A stretch of 64,000 bases of DNA from assembly GCA_035296325.1 (NCBI GenBank), contig DATHBD010000023.1:62001-126000 (forward strand). Direction: 5' to 3'. The notes under the pieces were generated by a model. The model ran no database searches. It was not told where the DNA came from and saw nothing but the letters and a program-made list of their open reading frames with translations. Numbering within the stretch: position 1 is the stretch's first letter; each line of letters opens with the position of its first letter. This DNA is from DATHBD01 sp035296325 (GTDB lineage: Bacteria; Actinomycetota; Actinomycetes; Mycobacteriales; Micromonosporaceae). The position numbers and the translations under genes were made by a program. This document shows positions 57,571 through 64,000 of this stretch, piece after piece.

Positions 57571-58389
57571 TTGGCGCGCACCCCGGTCGGCTCGGCGTGG
57601 CCGGCGACCGCCGTCCTGATGTATCACTCGGTGTCTTCGGTGGGCAGCGGTCCGCTGCGATCGCTGGCGGTCCCGCCGCGGTTGCTGCGTGAGCAACTCG
57701 GCGCGCTGGTCGCCGCGGGGTACCGGCTGGTCGGCCTGTCCGACGCGATCGACCTGCGGGCGGCCGGCGCGACCGGGCCGCTGGTCGCGCTCACCTTCGA
57801 CGACGGGTACCGCGACTTCGTCACCGAAGCGCTGCCGACACTGGCCGAAGTGTGCGCGTCCGCGACGCTGTACCTCGCCGTCGGGCACGCCGGTGGGCCG
57901 GCGTCCTGGCTTGGCGCGCGGGCCGCGCAGTTCCCGCCGTTGCTGGACTGGGCGGCGCTGCGCGACGTGACCGACGCGGGGATCGAGGTGGGCAACCACA
58001 GCCTGGTGCACCACCCGCTCGACATGATCGCCCCCGGGCAGTTGGGTCGGGAGATCAGGGAGAGCGCGGATCGGCTCACCCAGCGGCTCGGCCGGCCGGT
58101 GCGCTCGTTCTGCTACCCGCACGGGTACCACACGCCGGCGGTCCGCGCCGCGGTCGTCGCGGCCGGTCACGACAACGCCTGCGCGATCGGGTACCGGATG
58201 TTCCAGCCGGGTGACGATCCGCTGGCCGTGCCGCGGCTCCAGCCGACCCCCGACCACACCGGCGCCGATCTTGTCAGGCTGGTCCGCGGCGGTGGCGCCC
58301 GACTACCCGCCATGGGCAAGGCGGCGGCCCAGCCCGGGTGGCGAATCGCCCGGCGGGTCGCCCGGCGGGTCGGCGTGCGGCTGACCTGA
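57571..58389 (+). CDS. Polysaccharide deacetylase (NodB-type, CE4)
   Basis: 272 residues. TTG 57571 with an excellent GGGAGGCGGA ribosome site. The NodB signature is present: VLMYHSVS, LVALTFDDGYRDFV (metal Asp), GIEVGNHSLVHHPL (HxxxH-type metal pair) and SFCYPHGYHTPAVRAAV. No clear signal peptide, so it is cytoplasmic or membrane-associated through its basic C-terminus. It removes N-acetyl groups from a glycan or its lipid-linked precursor and opens the second polysaccharide cluster. Confidence 0.88.
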   Translation: MARTPVGSAWPATAVLMYHSVSSVGSGPLRSLAVPPRLLREQLGALVAAGYRLVGLSDAIDLRAAGATGPLVALTFDDGYRDFVTEALPTLAEVCASATLYLAVGHAGGPASWLGARAAQFPPLLDWAALRDVTDAGIEVGNHSLVHHPLDMIAPGQLGREIRESADRLTQRLGRPVRSFCYPHGYHTPAVRAAVVAAGHDNACAIGYRMFQPGDDPLAVPRLQPTPDHTGADLVRLVRGGGARLPAMGKAAAQPGWRIARRVARRVGVRLT

Positions 58390-58471
58390 CGGTGGCCGTG
58401 CGGAGACCCGCACCGGCTCGCCGCCGACCGACGGCTGGCCAACGATCCGGGTCACACCGGGTGAGGATGGC

Positions 58472-59749
58472 ATGATCATGACGCAGGGACGACGGCTGCC
58501 GTTGCGGGACCGGGCGTGGCTGGAGGTGGAGACGATCCGCGTGATCGGTCCACTGATGTCGGTGACGGCACCGGCGCTGCGCCAGACGCTCGTGGCCGTG
58601 CACGCGGATCATCCCGGGCACCGGGTGGTCTGCCGGCTGGACCGCGCGGGCGGCCGCTGGCTGCCGATCGGTCGCCGCGACATCGAGGCGTACTGCGACG
58701 AGACGGTGTTGGAGACCACCACCGGCGGCCCCGACGCCGGGCACGCGATCATGCGGAAGCTGCTGGCGCATCCGCTCGGTGACCACCCGTTGGTCTTCGC
58801 CGTCGGGGGTGGGTACGTCGGCATCAAGATCTCGCACGCCTTCGGCGACGCCCGGATCCTCGGCGCGTGGCAGCCGGAGCTGGTCCGGGCCGCCGCGGCC
58901 GGCACCCGCGCCCAACTTCCCGGTCCGGACTCCTCGACCCGCCTGCCGCTGCTCCGCGGCGCCCTGCTCCAGTTCGCCCGCTCGCCGGGCCGGATCGGGC
59001 GGGCCTTCCGGGTCGGCCGTCGTCCCGCCCCGCCACCGTCGGCTTCCGCGCCGGCCCCGTGGCGGCCCGATCCGGTGCACCGTTACACGCGGGTGACCCC
59101 GGCGGCATTGACCCGGCTGCGGCAGTGGCGCGATGCGGAGGCACCCGGCGTATCGGTGACCACGATCCTGCTCGCCGCCATCCCGGTCGCGCTGACCCGC
59201 TGCGGCGTGGGCGCCCAGCCGGACGGCCTGGTGATGCTGATCGACGCCCGGCGGTACCTGCCGCCCGGTTCGGTGATCGACGGCAACTTCTGCTGGGGGC
59301 AGTACCTGCACCCGACGGATCCCACCGACCCGCGCGCCGTCCAGGACACGCTCAAGGAGGAGATCGCCTCGGGCCGACCGCTGGGCATGCTGATTCTGCG
59401 CCAGGCCAGCCTGCTGCTGGGCCGGGGCGGCCACAGCACCGTGCCGACCACCGTGCCGACAGAGGTCCGGCCGGAGCTGACGGTCAGCAGCTCGGGTCGG
59501 CTGGAAACCTACGAGGACCTGCCGTGGGCGGCCGGGCCGGACGGTCGGGAGTCGATCACGGTCGCCACTCCGGCCGGTCCTCCGGCGATCACGGTGTCGG
59601 TGGACGAGCTGTCCGGCACGCTGCACCTGACCGCGGTCTTCCACGGGTCGACCTTCGACGCCGAGGCGGTCCGGCGGGCCATGGACCTGGTCGGGGCGGA
59701 TCCGGTCGGCCTGGTCTCATCGGCCGGCGGCCAACCGGTGGCCGGCTGA
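58472..59749 (+). CDS. HxxxD acyltransferase / condensation-domain-like protein
   Basis: 425 residues. N-terminal and C-terminal chloramphenicol-acetyltransferase-like halves. The HxxxD-type motif is SHAFGDARIL (~residues 117-126), following YVGIKI; the second half has SVTTILLAAIPVALTRCG and VSSSGRLETYEDLPWA. Many condensation and wax-ester synthase proteins keep HHxxxDG; here Ser and Ala flank the His and Asp, so activity is probable but not certain. It likely acylates a sugar or lipid in the polysaccharide pathway. ATG 58472 or 58478. Confidence 0.72.
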   Translation: MIMTQGRRLPLRDRAWLEVETIRVIGPLMSVTAPALRQTLVAVHADHPGHRVVCRLDRAGGRWLPIGRRDIEAYCDETVLETTTGGPDAGHAIMRKLLAHPLGDHPLVFAVGGGYVGIKISHAFGDARILGAWQPELVRAAAAGTRAQLPGPDSSTRLPLLRGALLQFARSPGRIGRAFRVGRRPAPPPSASAPAPWRPDPVHRYTRVTPAALTRLRQWRDAEAPGVSVTTILLAAIPVALTRCGVGAQPDGLVMLIDARRYLPPGSVIDGNFCWGQYLHPTDPTDPRAVQDTLKEEIASGRPLGMLILRQASLLLGRGGHSTVPTTVPTEVRPELTVSSSGRLETYEDLPWAAGPDGRESITVATPAGPPAITVSVDELSGTLHLTAVFHGSTFDAEAVRRAMDLVGADPVGLVSSAGGQPVAG

Positions 59750-59950
59750 CCGCGGGTTGGCGCACCGACCACTGCGGCGCGAATATGCATTCCCGGCGCC
59801 GACGGTGACCTCCACCTCGGATGCGTACAGACCTGCTCGTACGGGTGCTAGCAGGTCTGCCCGTTGCGACTCGGTGTCCGGGCGGCGGCCGGCCGCCCAG
59901 TCGTGGCCGGCAGTCCCGGTCGGTGAAGCGGTCCGCGGCGCCGGGTGGCG
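59750..59950. other. Convergent intergenic region
   Basis: 201 bases between the acyltransferase-like gene and the flippase gene, without a coding sequence. It holds the hairpin at 59828-59859. Confidence 0.5.
59828..59859. terminator. Hairpin between convergent genes
   Basis: CAGACCTGCT (59828-59837) and AGCAGGTCTG (59850-59859) form a perfect 10-base stem with a 12-base loop between two convergent genes. Confidence 0.7.
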
Positions 59951-61285
59951 CTATGGAGCGGACTGCTCGGCCGGGGCTCCGGGCGTCGGCGCCAACCGGG
60001 AGAAGGCCACCCGGAGCACGGTCGGCGCCATCAGTACGCCCTCCAGTACGAACACGGCGACCAGCCACAGCATCAGCTCGGTCAGGCTGCCGCGGGTGCC
60101 GCCGTAGATGGCGGCCGCCACCTCGATCAGGCCGGCCAGGACGTAGAGGGCACCGGCCCGGCGTACCCGCCCGAGCACCCGCGAGATGGCGAGGAAGAAC
60201 TGCTGGAAGACCATCGGCACGTACGCCAGCGCCAGCAGCGCCAGGGTGTCCCCGGCCGTGACGGCGTACTCGGCTCCGAAGATCGACATGATCGGGTGGG
60301 CCGCGAAGACCAGCACCAGGGAGGCCGGCACGCCGAGCCCGAACGAGATGAGCAGCCCCATCCGTACCTTCGACCGCAGCGCCGCACGGTCCCCGCTGGC
60401 CACCGCGAACAGGGTGAGCGCGATGTTGGCCGGAATCATCGCCACGAACGCCATCACCATGTACGCGGTGTAGAACGCCGCCGTGTCGCGCGTGGTCAGC
60501 ACCGCCGTCACCACCAGCGGCAGAGAGGCCCGGGGCAGATAGAGCGCCATGTTGAGCAGGTTGTGGTCGAACGCCAGTCGCGCCTTTCCGCGCAGCATGG
60601 CGGGGATCGGCCGCAGCGACGAGACCATCCGCCGGCGGCGCACCGCGAAGCTGAGCAGGGCGACCGACAGCACCGCGCCGGCCACCCAGGTGAGCAGCAG
60701 CTGGCTGCCGGTGATGGTCACCGGAAGCAGCACCAGGAGCCCGAGCAGAAGCAGCTTGCCCACGGCGAAGTACACGTTGCGCAGCAGTTGCAGCGGCCCG
60801 GCCAGCAGGCCGATCATCGCCTCGTCGAGGACGAGCGTGATCGCGTTCAGGGTGATGCCGAAGACCAGCAGGACCGTCGCCGCGGGTGGCCCGAGGGCAC
60901 CGCGCAGCCCCGGCACCGCGACGCTGGCGAGCAGCACATAGCCGAGCCCGCCCACGGTCGCCGCGGATCCGGCCAGCAGCAGGCAGGTGGAGATCAGGTT
61001 CCACCGGCGTGTGGTCATCCGCGGCAGCTCGGAGATCAGCATGGTGCCCATGCCGAACATGCCGATGGTGCCGATCAGCGTCATCGCGGCGACCGCCGCG
61101 GACGCCTGGCCGACCGCTTCCGGTGTCGCCGACCGCGCGGCGAGCCACCAGTAGACGAACCCGAGACCCGACGTGACCACCGTGGTGCCCATCAGCGAGC
61201 CGGCGTTGGTGAACAGGTCGGCATGCCGCGCGAGCGCGCCGGTCTTCCGGGTGCGCTCGCGCGGTGCGGTCAGGACCTGCGTCAC
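59951..61285 (-). CDS. Polysaccharide flippase (MATE/MurJ-like, Wzx-type)
   Basis: 444 residues with about 12-14 membrane helices from ~30 onward. The start FTNAGSLMGTTVVTSGLGFVYWWLAARSATPEAVGQASA is typical of Wzx-type lipopolysaccharide/teichoic acid flippases, as are NMALYLPRASLPLVVTAVLTTRDTAAFYTAYMVMAFV and LALLALAYVPMVFQQFFLAISRVLG. It moves a lipid-linked oligosaccharide across the membrane. GTG 61285 has a GGAGG site and overlaps the preceding stop (GTGA). Confidence 0.88.
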   Translation of the reverse strand: MTQVLTAPRERTRKTGALARHADLFTNAGSLMGTTVVTSGLGFVYWWLAARSATPEAVGQASAAVAAMTLIGTIGMFGMGTMLISELPRMTTRRWNLISTCLLLAGSAATVGGLGYVLLASVAVPGLRGALGPPAATVLLVFGITLNAITLVLDEAMIGLLAGPLQLLRNVYFAVGKLLLLGLLVLLPVTITGSQLLLTWVAGAVLSVALLSFAVRRRRMVSSLRPIPAMLRGKARLAFDHNLLNMALYLPRASLPLVVTAVLTTRDTAAFYTAYMVMAFVAMIPANIALTLFAVASGDRAALRSKVRMGLLISFGLGVPASLVLVFAAHPIMSIFGAEYAVTAGDTLALLALAYVPMVFQQFFLAISRVLGRVRRAGALYVLAGLIEVAAAIYGGTRGSLTELMLWLVAVFVLEGVLMAPTVLRVAFSRLAPTPGAPAEQSAP

Positions 61286-62598
61286 GTACGGCCTCCGACC
61301 AGCTGCACGCGGCGCGCGCCGCGCATCCGTCCCCACAGGTACGCGAACGGCCCGGTGGCCATCGCGCGTCGGTTGACCTTGAGCAGTTCGGCCGGGAAGT
61401 CGGCCTGTACGGTCGCGGTCCGGGCGCCGTCGGCGCCGAAGATGTCGCGCAGCGCGGTGGGTACCAGCCGGATCAGCGGCAGCAGCACCCGCGGGTTGCC
61501 GAGCACCAGGCTGGTGTACGCCGCGGTCAGCCCACGCCCGTACCCGACCATCTGCCGGCGCAGGCCGGCGAGGTCGCGGCGGTGGTAGTGCCGGGTGATG
61601 GCGCTGGGCTGGTAGACGATGGTGCCGCCGCCGACGAGGACCTTCGTGAAGGCGAGCGTGTCCTCCGAGCCCATCGCCGGCGTGCCGGCGCCGAGCGCGG
61701 CGTCGAACCCGCCGATGCGCTCGATCACGCCGGGCCGGAACGTCATGTTGGCGCCGGTGGCGAACGGCGGCAGCGGGTAGAGCGGGCTCTGCACGCTGGC
61801 CGAGGCGGGGGAGAAGACGGCCGGGGTGTACCCGCGGCCCTTGCTGTGCCCGCCGAACTGCTCGAACCACAGCTGCGCCGGCGTCTCCAGCTCGGCCGGC
61901 ACGATCACGCCGGAGATCACATCGGCCTCCGGGTGGCGGGCCAGCGCCCGGGCCACCTCGACGATCCAGTACGGGTCGGCGACCTCGTCGTCGTCGATCC
62001 AGGCCAGGATCTCGCCGGGGCTCGCCGCGACCGCGCGGTTGCGTGCCCGGGACAGGCCGGGTGCCGGCTCGACCAGGTACTCGATGTGCCCGCGGGCGGC
62101 CGCCGCGCGCACCACGCGCTCGGTGGCGTCGGTGGTCGGCGCGTTGTCGACGACGAGGATCCGCAGCGACGGGTACACCTGGGCGATCAGGCTGTCCAGG
62201 CATGCCCGCAACGCGTCCGGCCGCTCCCGGGTGCAGATGACGGCGGTGATCGGTGGCGCCGACCGCAGCACCGTTGCGCGTTCCGCGAGGAACGGCGGGA
62301 GGTCCGGCACGGCGACGCCGCCGTGCGGAATGCCGGCACCCGCGTCGCCGCCGGCGGCGGTGATCGCCGCGCGTACCTCGACGCCGAGTTCCGCTTCGAT
62401 CGCGGTCACCAGGTCGGCCGCGCTGAGCCCGGCGTCCGGCACGGTGACCAGGATCGAGCCGAGTGGTTCGGTGCACAGCCGCACCAGCAGCCAGGCGCGC
62501 TCGATGCGCCGCCCGTCCGCCCCGGTAGCGGCGATGGCCGGGATGGGCCGGGACAGCTCCACATCGCGGACCACCGCCGGCAGCATCTGCGCTGTCAT
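61282..62598 (-). CDS. Glycosyltransferase family 2 with N-terminal extension
   Basis: 438 residues. An N-terminal ~115-residue domain (VVRDVELSRPIPAIAATGADGRRIERAWLLVRLCTEPLGSILV) of unknown role precedes the GT-A catalytic part: ITAVICTRERPDALRACLDSLIAQ, ILVVDNAPTTDATERVV, GLSRARNRAVAASPGEILAWIDDDEVADPYWI (DDD metal site) and a C-terminal GANMTFRPGVIERIGGFDAALGAGTPAMGSEDTLAFTKVL. It adds a sugar to the repeat unit on the cytoplasmic side. Overlaps both neighbours by 4 bases. Confidence 0.9.
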   Translation of the reverse strand: MTAQMLPAVVRDVELSRPIPAIAATGADGRRIERAWLLVRLCTEPLGSILVTVPDAGLSAADLVTAIEAELGVEVRAAITAAGGDAGAGIPHGGVAVPDLPPFLAERATVLRSAPPITAVICTRERPDALRACLDSLIAQVYPSLRILVVDNAPTTDATERVVRAAAARGHIEYLVEPAPGLSRARNRAVAASPGEILAWIDDDEVADPYWIVEVARALARHPEADVISGVIVPAELETPAQLWFEQFGGHSKGRGYTPAVFSPASASVQSPLYPLPPFATGANMTFRPGVIERIGGFDAALGAGTPAMGSEDTLAFTKVLVGGGTIVYQPSAITRHYHRRDLAGLRRQMVGYGRGLTAAYTSLVLGNPRVLLPLIRLVPTALRDIFGADGARTATVQADFPAELLKVNRRAMATGPFAYLWGRMRGARRVQLVGGRT

Positions 62599-63581
62599 CG
62601 CGTCAACTCCGTTGCACTCGGGCTCGGCGGTGTCGTGGTCCGCGAACGGCCCGACCGGTTCAGATGGATGGACTCCACGGCGCCGCCCATACCGGCGGCG
62701 AGGACGCCGGCAAGCGCCGCGCCGGCCTTGGCGGCGTGGTGCCCGCCGCGCCCGCGCAGTGTTGCCGCGAGCCCGCCGGTGACGGCGCGGGGCACGGTGC
62801 TGCGCAGGTAGTGCCGCTCAGCGTCGAGGCTGGGCTGGGCGCCGAGCAGCCGGGCCATCTCGACCTTGCCGCGACCCTCGCTGAAGCAGCGGGCCAGGAA
62901 GAAGCCGAACGTGGTGCGCTCCGCGGGGACCGGGTGGCTGATGACCGCTCCCGGTACGTACATCCATCGGCCACCGTCGGCGCGGGCCATCCGGACACAG
63001 AGATCGGTGTCCTCCGGACGGGCCCGGTCGCCGAGCTTGCCGAAGCCGTCCCGGAATCCGCCGACCGCCTCGAAGGTGTCCCGGCGCACCGCCATGCTGG
63101 CCGACCACACGTTGCGGGTGGGCGCCACGGTGGTGGGCATTCCGGTGTACGAGCCACCGATGGCCCACAGGAACTCGCCGGGGAACCATGCCGGCCGGCG
63201 GCGCTGCCAGACGGGTGAGATGGCGCCGCCGGTGCCGATGACCCGGGGGTCGGCGAACGGCGCGATGAGCTGGGCGAGCCAGCCCGGATGTGCCCGTGAG
63301 TCGCCGTCGAGCAGGGCGATCAGCGGGCTGGTGGTGTGGAACGCGGCGGTGTTGCGGTTGCCCGAGGCGCCCCGCGAAAACCGGTTCTCCAGCACGGTGA
63401 TGCCGTCCAGTTCGCGGACCGCCCGGGCGTACATCTTCGGGTTGTGGTCGACGACGACGACGATTTCGGCCGGTACCACGGACTGCGCCAACACGGAGTG
63501 CACGGCACCCACCAGGTCGTTCCACTGCCGCAGGTCGTGGCACGGGATGACGACGCTGACCGCCGGTTCCAGCAGGGTCAT
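62595..63581 (-). CDS. Glycosyltransferase family 2
   Basis: 328 residues. VSVVIPCHDLRQWNDLVGAVHSVLAQSV, EIVVVVDHN, SGNRNTAAFHTTSPLIALLDGDSRAHPGWLAQL (DGD metal site), NVWSASMAVRRDTFEAVGGFRDGFGKLGDRARPEDTDLCVRMAR. GT-A fold, soluble or peripheral, with a hydrophobic patch near the C-terminus (AGAALAGVLAAGMGGAV). Part of the same coupled operon (4-base overlaps at both ends). Confidence 0.9.
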   Translation of the reverse strand: MTLLEPAVSVVIPCHDLRQWNDLVGAVHSVLAQSVVPAEIVVVVDHNPKMYARAVRELDGITVLENRFSRGASGNRNTAAFHTTSPLIALLDGDSRAHPGWLAQLIAPFADPRVIGTGGAISPVWQRRRPAWFPGEFLWAIGGSYTGMPTTVAPTRNVWSASMAVRRDTFEAVGGFRDGFGKLGDRARPEDTDLCVRMARADGGRWMYVPGAVISHPVPAERTTFGFFLARCFSEGRGKVEMARLLGAQPSLDAERHYLRSTVPRAVTGGLAATLRGRGGHHAAKAGAALAGVLAAGMGGAVESIHLNRSGRSRTTTPPSPSATELTR

Positions 63582-64000
63582 CGCTCCTCGCCCACGGTGG
63601 AGGTGCTCGGGTCGAGTTCGGCGGACCTGGCCACGGCGGAGTCGGCGTACCGGGCCCGCGGGATGCTGACGTTGAGCGCCATGCCGCGCCGGAACGGGCG
63701 CTGCCGCGGGATCGCCGGGCCGGCCTGTTCCGACGGAAGTACGCCGTTTCGCGCCGCCACCGATCGGGTGGCGTGCCGGCGCCGGTGCTCACGCACGATG
63801 GTGCGGAGCACCCGCTGCCCGTCCCGGACGGCGTTCAGATTGCTCTCGCCGTGGATGCGGGCGTATTCGAGGCTCGGCACCTCGCTGATCCGCAGACCGC
63901 AGGCGGCCACGCGGACATTGATAAGTGTCTCGATTTCGAATCCGTCGCCCCACAGCTTGCCGCCGTCGGTGGGACCCGGTAGATCGGTGCTGGGAAGGTC
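63578..64000 (-). CDS. Glycosyltransferase family 2 (DPM1-like), N-terminus outside window
   Basis: Only the C-terminal ~140 codons are present; the frame is open to the window edge. Visible: GKLWGDGFEIETLINVRVAACGLRISEVPSLEYARIHGESNLNAVRDGQRVLRTIVREH, the C-terminal part of dolichyl-phosphate-mannose-synthase-like GT2 domains, followed by a basic, probably disordered tail. It is the first gene seen of the minus-strand operon that continues to the flippase. Confidence 0.8.
   Translation of the reverse strand, partial: DLPSTDLPGPTDGGKLWGDGFEIETLINVRVAACGLRISEVPSLEYARIHGESNLNAVRDGQRVLRTIVREHRRRHATRSVAARNGVLPSEQAGPAIPRQRPFRRGMALNVSIPRARYADSAVARSAELDPSTSTVGEER

Noticed and set aside
1..64000. 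Defence systems, prophage, insertion sequences, tRNA or rRNA genes
   Set aside because: No nuclease/helicase/toxin pairs, transposases, integrases, tRNA cloverleaf or rRNA sequence were recognised in either strand.

Overview
The window is about 72% G+C, uses many GTG and TTG starts, has GTGA/ATGA stop-start overlaps and several probable leaderless promoters, and carries zinc anti-sigma factors, CopC/YcnI copper proteins, a one-polypeptide anthranilate synthase and LacI-controlled sugar operons. This points to a filamentous or spore-forming actinobacterium, most likely a member of the Micromonosporaceae. That placement is inferred from gene style and repeats, not from a marker gene. No rRNA, tRNA, CRISPR array, transposase or phage gene was seen.

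Layout. 1-6516 (-): extracellular polysaccharide cluster (secreted DUF2334 deacetylase-like protein, UDP-GlcNAc 2-epimerase, processive GT2 synthase, a 55-residue LPVTG peptide) behind a membrane PAS-GGDEF-EAL protein. 6644-15411: hexuronate catabolism with a divergent LacI regulator, two operators and UxaC, a fuconate-dehydratase-like enolase, a UxuB/UxaB-like reductase and two Gfo/Idh/MocA oxidoreductases. 15412-17727: a repeat-rich gap and a Ser/Thr kinase whose extracellular tail is probably frameshifted. 17728-23903: GH63-like hydrolase, debranching enzyme and GT4 glycosyltransferase (alpha-glucan metabolism). 23909-25578: sigma factor and membrane anti-sigma pair. 25660-29590: copper module with its own ECF sigma/zinc anti-sigma pair and two matching promoters. 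29648-32680: molybdate regulator-ModABC operon.

34340-39461 is the most unusual locus. A SigB/SigF-type sigma factor with an N-terminal STAS domain stands divergent from cheB - STAS/HATPase - cheR/PAS. Both STAS domains lack the phosphorylatable serine, and both sides of the intergenic gap carry GTTT-N16-GGG sites. It looks like a self-contained, modified partner-switching system combined with a protein methylation pair, with no chemoreceptor in view.

40436-45641: uracil-DNA glycosylase, a secreted DUF1996 protein behind a palindrome-rich promoter, a LacI regulator and a secreted GH5 mannanase-like enzyme, bounded by two long perfect hairpin terminators. 46139-50871: sugar ABC ATPase and ackA-pta. 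51027-54884: beta-helix surface protein and a polytopic membrane protein. 55025-57069: one-polypeptide anthranilate synthase behind an 11-codon leader peptide with tandem Trp codons and hairpins (attenuator). 57571-64000: a second polysaccharide cluster (deacetylase, HxxxD acyltransferase-like protein, flippase, three GT2 glycosyltransferases) that runs off the window.
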